From the NCBI GenBank assembly GCA_040768665.1, contig JAXGMN010000016.1:186001-250000 (forward strand): a stretch of 64,000 nt of DNA. The letters run 5' to 3'. Made by a program: the position numbers and the translations under genes. The notes beneath the pieces were generated by a model. The model was not told where the DNA came from, searched no databases, and was given only the letters and a program-made list of their open reading frames with translations. This document shows, one piece after another, positions 1 to 8,754 of the stretch. The stretch's first letter is position 1. Each line of letters starts with the position of its first letter. Source of the stretch: JABWBD01 sp040768665 (GTDB lineage: Bacteria; Planctomycetota; Planctomycetia; Pirellulales; Thermoguttaceae).

Positions 1-1464
1 GTGGCGTGTCGGCTGAAGCCACTGCGGCGGCTCTGTGTACGAAAGCGAATCCTCGAGTTCCGCAGCCTTCTCGAGTAGTTTGGCTGCTTTCTCCCACCGG
101 CCCTGTTGCAGCGCGATCTCTCCCGCGATGAAGCAGTCGCTCACGTCGAGAATCGAATGGGCCAGGTCGGTGATCGCCAGATGATCCTCGGGCACTGCCG
201 CTTTCGCATCCCGAAACTCCTTATGCTCCCGGCGGGCGTTGGCAAAATCCTTCTTCGCGGCATAGGCGATCGCACGGTGGGCACGCCAGATCGCCGTCGT
301 GATGGGAAGATATTCCGGGGGCGCCTTCTCCGTCAAAAGACCGTCCCAACGCCCGAACCGCTTCTGGACGTCGTAGACCGAGCACATCCAAAGATCGAAG
401 CCGGGCCCGAACTCGCGAAGCGCATCGTCCGGAATGTTCTTCCACATGGACCGCGCCGCTGTGAGGGCCTCTTTTTCGCGGCCGACCATCATCGCCGCAT
501 AGGCCAACATGTGGGCGTTATGAACCATGTACATGTGCTGGAAACCCTGCTTGGGCGACAAGGACCGGTAACGCGCGTCCGACTGCAGCGCTTTTTCGTT
601 CTGCACGATGGCTTCGTCCCAGCGTCCGGTCTTGACAAAGATGTGCGACGGCATGTGCAGCAGATGACCGCTCGCAGGAACCAGGTCGGCCAGGCGTCTC
701 GCCGCCACGAGACCTCGCTCGGGTGACGCGCTCGGCTCCACGGCGTGAATGTAGAGGTGGTTGGCGCCCGGATGGTTCGGCTCAAATTCGAGGACCCGCT
801 CGAGAACCTCAACGATTGTTTCCGTCCCCTCAACCGGCTTCTGATCGAGCGTGTAGAGTTGCCACGGTTTGAGGACCATCATCGCTTCGGCATACAGGGT
901 GCCGACGTCGGTATCCTCCGGATACGTCGCCCAGAGCTTCCCCATCGCGTCGGCGTATGCTTGATCAAGCGGTTTGCGATCCTCGGGCCAGGGTTCGGCG
1001 TAGCGATGTCCGAGCGCCTCGATCAAGCCGCGTTCCACCGGCGTGGTGTTTTCGATCCTGGCCCGGGCCTTCTCGAGCGCATCCCAGGCAGCGGCGGAAC
1101 GCTTGTCGGTCATCACGGGGTCGTTGTAGTTCGGACCTTCACAATAGGCCACTCCCCACCACGCCATCGCACAGTCGTCATCAAGCTCCGCAGCCCGTCT
1201 GAACGAGCGGATCGCTTCGTCGTGATTGAATGCGTAGGTCCAGGCCAGGCCCTGGTCGAAATACCGCTGCGCCTCGGCGGAGTCGGTCGTGATCGTCCGA
1301 GCGTGCGGGCCCATGCCTTCGAAAAGCTGGGCGTTCGGTTTGGACTCGTGCGCTGTCTCGGCATGCCCGTTCTCGACGGTCTGGGCCTCACCGACGCCGG
1401 CCGCTTTCCACAAGGCGAGCAGGACCAGACACGAGACCATCCTGCGTGACAATCGAGTATTCAT
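1..1464 (-). CDS. TPR-repeat exported protein, C-terminus beyond the left edge
   Basis: An open frame of 488 codons runs from an ATG at 1464 down to base 1 without a stop, so the C-terminus lies outside the window. The first 27 residues are basic then hydrophobic (LVLLALWKAA), consistent with an export signal. The body is alpha-helical and holds tetratricopeptide-like units, for example AQRYFDQGLAWTYAFNHDEAI at about residues 55-75 followed by SFRRAAELDDDCAMAWWG, and EAIVQNEKALQSD further on. TPR proteins are protein-protein scaffolds; no catalytic motif is visible. The function is unknown. The large family of planctomycete and proteobacterial TPR proteins with the pattern FDQGL..TYAFNHDEA is the likely match. 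Confidence 0.8.
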   Translation of the reverse strand, partial: MNTRLSRRMVSCLVLLALWKAAGVGEAQTVENGHAETAHESKPNAQLFEGMGPHARTITTDSAEAQRYFDQGLAWTYAFNHDEAIRSFRRAAELDDDCAMAWWGVAYCEGPNYNDPVMTDKRSAAAWDALEKARARIENTTPVERGLIEALGHRYAEPWPEDRKPLDQAYADAMGKLWATYPEDTDVGTLYAEAMMVLKPWQLYTLDQKPVEGTETIVEVLERVLEFEPNHPGANHLYIHAVEPSASPERGLVAARRLADLVPASGHLLHMPSHIFVKTGRWDEAIVQNEKALQSDARYRSLSPKQGFQHMYMVHNAHMLAYAAMMVGREKEALTAARSMWKNIPDDALREFGPGFDLWMCSVYDVQKRFGRWDGLLTEKAPPEYLPITTAIWRAHRAIAYAAKKDFANARREHKEFRDAKAAVPEDHLAITDLAHSILDVSDCFIAGEIALQQGRWEKAAKLLEKAAELEDSLSYTEPPQWLQPTRH

Positions 1465-1899
1465 TTGTGCTCCTGTAAACGGTTCGGGGAATTGCGCTTC
1501 CCATGGCGTGCCGTAGCTTAACGACTGAACGGGGCGAAATGGCCGGAAGCTGAACATGGGAAGAAGACAAGGACGCCTCGTCGCTCGCCGCATTCTATTG
1601 CGAGGGTGAAGGCGGCGATGCCCTTGGGTCGGGGTGCGTCACTTTGTCGCCGCCCTCCAGCCGGAGAATTGCTGTCTTGCCGTCGCGGTGCGGTGAAGCA
1701 ACCAGGCCGAGCGAGTCCCGGTGCACACGGTGTGAAAGCGCGTAACGGACTATAGCGCAAGGGGTGGAGAGTACGTTTGCGTCGTCGAATGGCGGGTCTT
1801 GCGCCGCGATCGCTACCGATCCGATAGGTCTGTTCCTACGCGGCGAGCAGGCCGGGGCTTCCCACTGGACACTCTGGTCTGCCCAGTGCGCTGCGTGCC
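1465..1899. other. Intergenic stretch, no gene supported
   Basis: About 435 bases lie between the start of the TPR gene and the stop of the last pst gene, both on the minus strand. Short open frames here run out of the pstB coding region in other frames and lack their own start and ribosome site. I see no convincing terminator with a T-run and no repeat. The promoter of the TPR gene must lie near 1470-1560 but no clear hexamers stand out. Confidence 0.5.
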
Positions 1900-2682
1900 T
1901 TACCCATACCGCCCGGTGACGTAGGTCTCGGTCTGTTTCTGCTTGGGCTTGTGGAACAGGTCGAGCGTCGGGGCGTGCTCGACGATCTCTCCCAGCAGCA
2001 TGAAAATGCACTCGTGGCTGGCCCGCCTTGCCTGGCCCATGTTGTGCGTGACGATGACGATCGTGAACTGCCGGCTGAGCAGCCCGATCAGTTCCTCGAT
2101 CCGCTCGATCCCTTCCGCGTCGAGGGCGGAGCAGGGCTCGTCCATCAAGATCACGCGAGGCTTCAAGGGGAGGAGCCTGGCGATGCAAAGCTTCTGTTGC
2201 TGCTCGAGCGTCAAACGCGTCGCTTTCTTGTGCAGCACGTCCTTGGCGTCATCCCAGAGTTGGACGTCGCGCAGCGCGGATTCCACCATCGCGTCGAGTT
2301 GGTTGCGGCGGTACATCCCGCGGCGGGTATGCGTCCGCATGCCGAAAACGATATTCTCGTAGATCGAAATCGGCAGCGGATTCGGCCGCTGAAAGACCAT
2401 TCCCACCGTCTTGCGGAGCTCGCTTACGGAAACATCCGGATCGTAGATGTTCCTGCCGAGGATCTGCACCTCGCCGGTCGTCGTGACGTTGCCGTAGCGT
2501 TCGTTGATCCGGTTGAACGATCGCAGGAGCGTCGTCTTGCCGCAGCCGGAAGGGCCGATCAGTGCCGTGATCCGATTGGGCGAGATCCGAACGGACACGT
2601 TCTTGAGAGCCTGGAAATCCCCGTACCACAGGTTCAGGTCGCGGGTTTCGATGCAGGGTTCCGCCGCGGTAGAAACGCTCAT
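1900..2682 (-). CDS. pstB: Phosphate ABC transporter ATPase, PstB type with degenerate signature motif
   Basis: The 260-residue protein is an ABC ATPase that would energise phosphate import through PstC/PstA. Visible are Walker A GPSGCGKTT, Q-loop VFQRPNPLP, Walker B ILMDEPCSALD, the H-switch VTHN and the PstB C-terminal hallmark TETYVTGRYG. The ABC signature, normally LSGGQQQR, reads LTLEQQQK, so two glycines and the serine are gone. The start at 2682 overlaps the upstream ATPase stop by one base (TGATG), showing tight translational coupling; longer upstream frames only cover that neighbour. As the last gene of a five-gene pst operon it is probably induced by phosphate limitation (inferred). 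The signature loss matters only in light of the neighbouring paralogue. Confidence 0.92.
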   Translation of the reverse strand: MSVSTAAEPCIETRDLNLWYGDFQALKNVSVRISPNRITALIGPSGCGKTTLLRSFNRINERYGNVTTTGEVQILGRNIYDPDVSVSELRKTVGMVFQRPNPLPISIYENIVFGMRTHTRRGMYRRNQLDAMVESALRDVQLWDDAKDVLHKKATRLTLEQQQKLCIARLLPLKPRVILMDEPCSALDAEGIERIEELIGLLSRQFTIVIVTHNMGQARRASHECIFMLLGEIVEHAPTLDLFHKPKQKQTETYVTGRYG

Positions 2683-3434
2683 CACCCGAAGTCTCCCGTC
2701 ACGAACCGCCAGGTGAGCTGCTCCCGGGGACGCGTGAACATCGTTTCGGTCCGGTCGACCTCGACGAGGCGGCCGGCGCTGAAAAAGGCCGTCCGGTCGG
2801 CCAGCCGCCTTGCCTGTTGCACGAGGTTGGTGACCAGCACGATCGTCATATCGCTTTTCAGTTCCCGGAGAATATCTTCGATCCGCATGGTCGTTACGGG
2901 ATCGATGGCGATGGAGAATTCGTCGAGGCAGAGGATATCCGGCTCCAGGGAAAGCGCTCGCGCCAGCGTGAGTCGCTGCTGCTGGCCGCCGGAAAGACGG
3001 GTGCCCAACAGGTCGAGGCGGTCCTTGACCTCGTCCCATAGCATCGCCTGGCGAAGCGAACGTTCGACGATCGCTTCGAGTTCCGCCCGGTTCCGAATGC
3101 CGGCACGCCGCGGGGCATACGCCACGTTCTCGAAGACCGACAGCGGCAGCCCGACGGGCAGGGGAAACACCACGCCCACCCGCCGCCGCAGTTCGTACAC
3201 ATTGCGAATCCGGCTGACGTCTTCGCCGTCGACCTCCACGCTGCCCGTCAGGCTGACGCCGGCGGTGAACTCCAACGTGCGATTGATGCACTTGACCAGC
3301 GTTGTCTTTCCAGAGTTCGCCGGCCCGATGATGGCGAAAATCTCCCGTTCGGGAATCTCCAGCGTGATATCCTCAAGCGCCACTTTAGGCCCGTAGGCCA
3401 CGTTCACCCGGTTGAAGCGAATCTTGGGGTTCAT
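2682..3434 (-). CDS. pstB: Second PstB-type ATPase with altered Q-loop and H-switch
   Basis: This 250-residue ABC ATPase is a paralogue of the downstream PstB. It has an intact Walker A (GPANSGKTT) and an intact signature (LSGGQQQR). The Q-loop glutamine is replaced (VVFPLPVGLP instead of VFQKP), the H-switch histidine is asparagine (VTNLVQQA), and the D-loop region reads DEFSIAIDP rather than DEPxSALDP. The C-terminus RFVTGDFG matches PstB proteins. The start at 3434 (MNPKIRFNRVNV) gives the usual PstB length; the longer open frame to 3608 overlaps pstA and is a shadow. The two ATPases look like a heterodimer in which one composite ATP site is complete and the other is crippled. Confidence 0.9.
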   Translation of the reverse strand: MNPKIRFNRVNVAYGPKVALEDITLEIPEREIFAIIGPANSGKTTLVKCINRTLEFTAGVSLTGSVEVDGEDVSRIRNVYELRRRVGVVFPLPVGLPLSVFENVAYAPRRAGIRNRAELEAIVERSLRQAMLWDEVKDRLDLLGTRLSGGQQQRLTLARALSLEPDILCLDEFSIAIDPVTTMRIEDILRELKSDMTIVLVTNLVQQARRLADRTAFFSAGRLVEVDRTETMFTRPREQLTWRFVTGDFG

Positions 3435-3442
3435 GGTCCGGC

Positions 3443-4762
3443 TCACCACTTCTTTCGCGAGCGGAGATAGGACCTGACCCCGATCGACACACTGTTGACC
3501 GCCAACACCATTCCGATCAGGACGACCGCCGTGCCGTACTCGGTCGACTCGGGCACACCGAGCACCTGCGTCAACAGCGTGAAAAGGTGCATCGATAGCG
3601 CCATGCACCGGTCGGTAAGGGAGTAGGGAAAGAACGATTGCAGCCCCTGGTCCGGTACGGGCACGAAATAGACGGCCCCGGTGAACAGAATCGGCGCAGT
3701 CTCACCTGCCGCCCTCGCCACCTGGAGGATGACGCCTGTCAGGATCCCGCTGACCGCATTGGGCAGCACGATCGTGCGGATCGTTTGCCAGCGCGTCGCG
3801 CCCATGTTCCAGCAAGCTTCCCGAAACGCCACCGGCACTGCCGCCAGCGCCTCACGGGTGCTGGTGATGATCACCGGCAACGTCATCACGGCCAGCGTAC
3901 AGGCCGCGGCCAGAACCGAGCGGCCGAAACCGGCGAAGAGGACAAAGGCCCCTACGCCGAACAGGCCGTGCACGATGCTCGGCACTCCGGCCAGGTTGAC
4001 GACGGCCAGATTGATCAAGCGCGTGAACCAGTTGTCGCGAGCGTACTCGTGGAGATAGACCCCGGCCAGGATGCCGACGGGAGCGGCGATCAACAGGGAG
4101 GTGAAGACCAGAAAGAATGTGCCGATCAGCGGGGCCCAGAGCCCGCCGGCCGTCATCGAGTCCCTCGGATTCTCCCAGAGGAAAGCAGGCGACAGGGCAG
4201 GCCAGGCCTTGATCACCAGCCACACCAGGATGGCAATCAGCGGAACGACCAGAGCGACGGCCATGGCGCCGAATGTCCAGGCGGCAAACCGTTCACGCCT
4301 CCTCTTCCACTGTTCCAGGCGCGACGGTGAAAACGCCTGCCGGCAGGAGATCCGCAGTTGGTCACCATCAGCCAGCGCGAGTGTCCCCGAATGGCATTGC
4401 GCGGCGAGCTCTCCGATCGCCGTGTCCATGCCCCACCAGGGAGACGGCTCCGTGCCATCTCCGCCGCTGCCTCCGGGCTGGTCGATCACGAAGAACCGGT
4501 AGCGAGCCTTCTTGCCCGGCCTCGGCAGCGTTCCGGCTTTTTGCCGAACGATCACCACCTCGCGCGGGAGCGAAGGCCGGGGTTCCCGAACGGCGGCCGA
4601 CGCGCACCATTTGCCAACTGCGGCCAAGGCGTCGTCCAAAGATGGGAACGGGTTGGGCAGGCTCGGCTGCTCAACCGTCCAGCCGGATTGAAAGATCCAA
4701 TAGTGGGCGCTATCGACGACAGGTTCCGGCTTGGCGGCCGGCGATTCAGTGCCGATCGTCAT
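3443..4762 (-). CDS. pstA: Phosphate ABC transporter permease PstA with N-terminal extension
   Basis: The protein (439 residues) is longer than the roughly 300 residues usual for PstA. About 165 soluble residues precede the first membrane helix (FGAMAVALVVPLIAILVWL). The C-terminal part has the permease helices and the cytoplasmic EAA-type loop (FREACWNMGATRWQTIRTIVLP) that docks on the ATPase. It forms the inner-membrane channel with PstC. The start at 4762 overlaps the pstC end by 17 bases, and the stop is 8 bases before pstB. The extension (residues 1-165) has no motif I recognise and could be a regulatory or binding module; a start after it would lose the tight coupling with pstC. Confidence 0.92.
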   Translation of the reverse strand: MTIGTESPAAKPEPVVDSAHYWIFQSGWTVEQPSLPNPFPSLDDALAAVGKWCASAAVREPRPSLPREVVIVRQKAGTLPRPGKKARYRFFVIDQPGGSGGDGTEPSPWWGMDTAIGELAAQCHSGTLALADGDQLRISCRQAFSPSRLEQWKRRRERFAAWTFGAMAVALVVPLIAILVWLVIKAWPALSPAFLWENPRDSMTAGGLWAPLIGTFFLVFTSLLIAAPVGILAGVYLHEYARDNWFTRLINLAVVNLAGVPSIVHGLFGVGAFVLFAGFGRSVLAAACTLAVMTLPVIITSTREALAAVPVAFREACWNMGATRWQTIRTIVLPNAVSGILTGVILQVARAAGETAPILFTGAVYFVPVPDQGLQSFFPYSLTDRCMALSMHLFTLLTQVLGVPESTEYGTAVVLIGMVLAVNSVSIGVRSYLRSRKKW

Positions 4763-5696
4763 GCCTTACACCTTTCACAACCATATCCGCCGCCAGGTTC
4801 ACGACGAACGTGATGCCGAACAAGACCAACCCGATGACGAAAAGGACGCGGTAGTGGTCTCCTCCTTTTACCGCTTCACCCAGTTCCGAAGCAATGGTGG
4901 CGGTGAGGGTCCGCACCGGGTCCGTAAAGCTCCCGGGGATGAGCACGGCATGGCCGGTCATCATCAAGACCGCCATCGTTTCGCCGATCGCACGGCCGAC
5001 GCCCAGAAGGACCGCCGCCAGCAAGCCGTTCTTGGCCGCGGGAAACAACACCCGGTAGACAATCTCCCAGCGGCTTGCACCCAGCGACAGACCTGCCTCA
5101 CGGTACGAGTCGGGCACCGCCTTCAGCGCGTCTTCGCCGACCGAGACGATCACCGGCGCGCTCATCAGGGCCAGAATGATCCCGCCGTTCAACAGGTTCA
5201 CACCGACGGGAGCCCCCGCGTACTCGATAAGGATCGGGCCGAGAACCGTCACCCCGATGAACCCCCAGACCACTGACGGAATGGCGGCCAACAGCTCGAT
5301 CACGATCTTCAGCGACTCCTTGGACTTTCCGGTGCAGAACTCCGAGATGAATACGGCGGCTCCGAGTCCCAGCGGCACGGCGATGGCCATGGCCAGGAGG
5401 GTTACCGAGATGGTGCCTACCAACAGGGCAAGAATTCCGTAGCGAGGCCTGACTTCCGAGGACGGCTGCCACTCGGTGCTGGTGAAGAACTCCCACAGGT
5501 CGAGCCGTCCGAAAAGCATCGGGGCGGCCTCACGCAGCACGAACAGAAAGATCGCGAAGACAAAGAAGATGGCGCTCCATCCGCAGGCTCGGATCAGCCA
5601 CTCGATCCCCCATTCCGACCAACGCGGCAGCCAGATTGCCAGGCCGCTCGCCCGTCGAGATCTTGTCGTGTCCGTGCTCGAGCCGCTTTCATTCAT
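4746..5696 (-). CDS. pstC: Phosphate ABC transporter permease PstC
   Basis: This 316-residue inner-membrane permease subunit has a first helix at about residues 40-60 (AIFFVFAIFLFVLREAAPML) and a family-typical segment KIVIELLAAIPSVVWGFIG. The ATPase-docking loop reads YREAGLSLGASRWEIVYRVLFP, followed by GVGRAIGETMAVLMMTG, a strongly conserved PstC signature. It pairs with PstA to move phosphate delivered by PstS. The gene overlaps pstS by 8 bases and pstA by 17 bases, so the operon order pstS-pstC-pstA-pstB-pstB is translationally coupled. Nothing unusual is seen. Confidence 0.95.
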   Translation of the reverse strand: MNESGSSTDTTRSRRASGLAIWLPRWSEWGIEWLIRACGWSAIFFVFAIFLFVLREAAPMLFGRLDLWEFFTSTEWQPSSEVRPRYGILALLVGTISVTLLAMAIAVPLGLGAAVFISEFCTGKSKESLKIVIELLAAIPSVVWGFIGVTVLGPILIEYAGAPVGVNLLNGGIILALMSAPVIVSVGEDALKAVPDSYREAGLSLGASRWEIVYRVLFPAAKNGLLAAVLLGVGRAIGETMAVLMMTGHAVLIPGSFTDPVRTLTATIASELGEAVKGGDHYRVLFVIGLVLFGITFVVNLAADMVVKGVRHDDRH

Positions 5697-6645
5697 GATC
5701 GCCTACCGGCACGTATCCTTGGTCGCGTACGATTCCTTGGCCCTTGGGGGAAAGGACCCAGTCGATATATTGTTTGATCGCCCCCTGGGGCTCGCCAATC
5801 GTGTAGAGTTGCAACGGCCGGGTGAGGGGGTATGTGCCGTTGCGGGCGTTCTTGAGGGTGGGTGGGATAGCGGGATGTTGGTTACCGGCGAAGATCTTCA
5901 GTGCCTTCACGTCATCCGTGATGTATCCCATTCCGCTGTATCCGATCGCTCCGGGCGTCTTCGCGATCAGGAGCACCCCGTCCTTTGAGCCGTGCGCATC
6001 GATCGATCCCAGCTTGTAGTCGCGCCGTTTGCCCAGGACCACTTCCCGGAAAAAGGCGTAGGTGCCGGAACTGTTCTGCCGCCCCACTCGAATGATCTTA
6101 TCGTATCGGTCGGGCAAGCCTTTTATCCCGAGCTGCGACCACCGCGTGATGGAGCCGTCTTCTCCAAAGATCGCCGCGAGTTGCTCGATCGAGATCGAAT
6201 CCAGAGGGTTGTCTCGATGGACGAGCACGGCCAGAGCGTCGAGTGCGATCACAAGCTCGGTCGGAGCCGCGCCGCGTGCGGCCGTTGCTCGCTCGGCCTC
6301 ATCGGGCTTCATGCTGCGGCTTGCATTCGCAATGTCGCAGTTGCCGTCGATGAGGCTGGCAATCCCGACACCGGAGCCACCGCCCAGCACCTGCACGCTC
6401 ACGCTCGGCCGTTCGTGATGGTATTGTTCGGCCCATGCCTGGGCGACGTTCACCATGGTGTCCGAGCCTTCCACGGCGATCACGGTGGCCACCGGCTGCA
6501 ACACTCCCGCGGTTTCCAGCGGACGACAGCCGCCTGCTCCCGCAACGGCAAAAACTCCCGAGAAGCAGGCGAGCGCAATCAGAGGAAGACGGATACCTGC
6601 CCGTTCCTCGGAGGGGGCCATCTGAGGTGTTCCACCACGACGCAT
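5689..6645 (-). CDS. pstS: Phosphate-binding lipoprotein PstS
   Basis: The 318-residue periplasmic phosphate-binding protein is the first gene of the pst operon. A hydrophobic export signal ends in a lipobox (VAGAGGC, Cys at about residue 40), so it is probably lipid-anchored. Family hallmarks are EGSDTMVNVAQAW, GGGSGVGIASLIDG and QNSSGTYAFFRE, which line the phosphate site in PstS-like proteins. The C-terminus (GAIKQYIDWVLSPKGQGIVRDQGYVPV) is typical. Start choice is uncertain: ATG at 6645 gives a 40-residue signal, ATG at 6621 a shorter and equally workable one. Transcription probably rises under phosphate starvation with the divergent sensor kinase as partner. Confidence 0.95.
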   Translation of the reverse strand: MRRGGTPQMAPSEERAGIRLPLIALACFSGVFAVAGAGGCRPLETAGVLQPVATVIAVEGSDTMVNVAQAWAEQYHHERPSVSVQVLGGGSGVGIASLIDGNCDIANASRSMKPDEAERATAARGAAPTELVIALDALAVLVHRDNPLDSISIEQLAAIFGEDGSITRWSQLGIKGLPDRYDKIIRVGRQNSSGTYAFFREVVLGKRRDYKLGSIDAHGSKDGVLLIAKTPGAIGYSGMGYITDDVKALKIFAGNQHPAIPPTLKNARNGTYPLTRPLQLYTIGEPQGAIKQYIDWVLSPKGQGIVRDQGYVPVGDHE

Positions 6646-6687
6646 TGCCAGCCCTGGTTCTCGACAAAACCGAATCCTAACTCAAGA

Positions 6688-6718
6688 CTAACATCGTCGT
6701 ACCCCGGAGAATTGTCAA
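6688..6718 (-). promoter_or_regulatory. Possible pst operon promoter
   Basis: On the minus strand a perfect TTGACA (6718-6713) lies about 70 bases upstream of pstS. A weak -10 candidate TGTTAG (6693-6688) follows at 19 bases, longer than ideal. No clear pair of Pho-box direct repeats was identified by eye. The call rests mainly on the consensus -35 hexamer and its position in the divergent gap. Confidence 0.25.
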
Positions 6719-6957
6719 GGGTCGATCGGTTCGACCGGCTCGGCTGGCGCCGCCGGTGGATCCCACGCGGAAGCAAGACTGCTTTTGGTTCTCCGGGGGC
6801 TGGTGTATTATTTAGACTTGGTTAGGGCGGCAAACGCCCGGGGAAGGCAGCGTGGCTGCCAGGCAGGGCATCGATGGTGCACGAAAGCCTCGCGGCGATC
6901 GCCCTCCTGGTGCGCCCGGCGGATTCGCGCGGTTTTGAAGGCGGGTGGAGACGGGTT

Positions 6958-8724
6958 ATGCGGAAGTGGCGACTGTTCTGGCGGCTGCTCCTCCTATGTG
7001 CTGATCACACTCGCGGCCCTGCTGCTGGTCGCCTTTTCGGCCAGCGGGCGATCGATGGGTTCCACGCGCGGCAAACCCGTGAAGCCCTGGAGTCCAGCGC
7101 ACGGATTTTCGCCGAATTGGTGACTCCCGATCGACTGGACAAAAGCCCGGGAGAACTTCAAAGACTGGCCAAAGAGCTGGGTTCTGCCACTTCGCTCCGC
7201 ATCACGGTGATTACGACGTCCGGCAAAGTCGTTGCCGACACCCTGGAAGATCCGGCCCTGATGGACAACCACGCCGATCGGCCGGAGGTGGTTACGGCGG
7301 TGGCCGGCCAGGGCGTCGGCTACCAGGTCCGCTACAGCGATACCCTGCAGGACGAGCTCGCCTACGTTGCCGTCCCGGTGGTTCGCGGCGGGGGCAACAT
7401 CGCCGTCGTTCGTGCAGCGCGTGCCACCTCGGAGATCGACGCGGTGCTCGCGAACCTCAAGCGGAACGTTCTCGCCGCGAGCCTGATGGCGGTGGCCTTG
7501 ATCACCGCCTTGAGTTGGTGGATCGGGCGGCGGATCAGCCGCCCGCTGGAGCAGATGAGCGAAGGGGCCGCCCGCTTCGCGCAGGGCGATTTCGAACATC
7601 GCTTGCGAGTCGAGGGTTCACGTGAGCTGGCCACCCTGGCCGATGTGTTGAACGATATGGCCGTGCAGCTCGACGAGCGCATGTCAACCATCGTCCGCCA
7701 GCGGGACGAACAGGATGCAATCCTCGACAGCATGATCGAAGGCGTACTGGCCCTGGACAGCGAAGGGAGGATCATCGATCTCAATCCGGCGTGCAGCCGG
7801 ATGTTCCGCATCGATCCGGCCGCCGTCCGCGGACGGCCCATCCACGAGATCCTCCGCAAGGCCGATCTGCTCGCTTTCGTGGACGAAGCGCTCGCCAGCG
7901 CCTTGCCGCAGAAGCGCGACATCGTGTTCCACGACGACCAGCAACGATGGTTCACCGCCAGCGGCACCGCCCTTTACGATCGGCGGAAGCAGCGGATCGG
8001 TGTGCTCCTCGTGCTCAACGACGTTACGCGCCTCCGCAAGCTGGAAAATGTCCGGCGCGAGTTCGTAGCGAACGCGAGCCACGAACTCCGGACTCCCGTG
8101 ACCTCGATCAAAGGATTTGCGGAGACGCTGCTGGACCGCGGGATCGAAAACCCGCAGGACGCCCAGCGATTTCTCACCATTATCCTCAACCAGGCGAACC
8201 GGCTCGACGCGTTGGTCAGCGACATTTTGAGCTTGGCGAGGATCGAAAACGATTCGGAGGATCGGGCGGTCGAACTTGTGCCGGGCTCGGTCAGCGACGT
8301 ACTTGAGACGGTCGCCGACCGCTACCGCCCCCACGCCTCTCGCAAGCAGATCGAACTTATGCACGAAAGCGATCCCGAGCTCGAAGCCCGGATCCAACCG
8401 CAACTGCTTGAGCAGGCGGTGGCCAATCTGGTCGACAACGCCGTGAAGTACAGCCCGGAGAGGAGCACCATTCGAATCGAAGGAAGACGCGACAGCGGGG
8501 GCGTGGTGATCGAGGTGAGCGACGAAGGCCCCGGGATCGAGCCGAAGCACCTTCCAAGGCTGTTCGAGCGGTTCTATCGCGTCGACAGGGCCCGCAGCGA
8601 CAAACTGGGCGGCACGGGGCTGGGCCTGGCGATCGTCAAGCACATCGCCGCCGCCCACGGCGGTTCGGTTTCGGTCGACAGCCGTCTCGGACAAGGGAGC
8701 ACGTTCCGGATCCACCTGCCCTGA
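6958..8724 (+). CDS. phoR: PhoR-like phosphate sensor histidine kinase, with two compensating frameshifts near TM1
   Basis: The order is membrane region, periplasmic sensor, second helix (AASLMAVALITALSWWIG), HAMP, PAS domain, His-kinase A box (NASHELRTPVTS, phospho-accepting His at codon 375), N box NLVDNAVKYSP, G1 DEGPGIEP and G2 GGTGLGLAIVKH. It would autophosphorylate and act on a PhoB-type regulator, which is not in the window. ATG 6958 (MRKWRLFWRLL) has GGTGGAG upstream. Just after it, the expected first helix (YVLITLAALLLVAFSAS) is encoded in the +1 frame between about 6995 and 7045, and the frame then returns. Read straight through, TM1 is destroyed. This is either a pair of sequencing errors or a real compensated indel. 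Confidence 0.85.
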   Translation: MRKWRLFWRLLLLCADHTRGPAAGRLFGQRAIDGFHARQTREALESSARIFAELVTPDRLDKSPGELQRLAKELGSATSLRITVITTSGKVVADTLEDPALMDNHADRPEVVTAVAGQGVGYQVRYSDTLQDELAYVAVPVVRGGGNIAVVRAARATSEIDAVLANLKRNVLAASLMAVALITALSWWIGRRISRPLEQMSEGAARFAQGDFEHRLRVEGSRELATLADVLNDMAVQLDERMSTIVRQRDEQDAILDSMIEGVLALDSEGRIIDLNPACSRMFRIDPAAVRGRPIHEILRKADLLAFVDEALASALPQKRDIVFHDDQQRWFTASGTALYDRRKQRIGVLLVLNDVTRLRKLENVRREFVANASHELRTPVTSIKGFAETLLDRGIENPQDAQRFLTIILNQANRLDALVSDILSLARIENDSEDRAVELVPGSVSDVLETVADRYRPHASRKQIELMHESDPELEARIQPQLLEQAVANLVDNAVKYSPERSTIRIEGRRDSGGVVIEVSDEGPGIEPKHLPRLFERFYRVDRARSDKLGGTGLGLAIVKHIAAAHGGSVSVDSRLGQGSTFRIHLP

Positions 8725-8754
8725 CCGGCGGCAGAGAATACGGTTACGTGAGGG

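Noticed and set aside
1595..2188. 197-codon open frame overlapping pstB
   Set aside because: It is the pstB gene read in another frame with a non-coding tail; no own start signal.
8725..8754. Terminator between phoR and dxs
   Set aside because: Only 30 bases with no stable hairpin or T-run.
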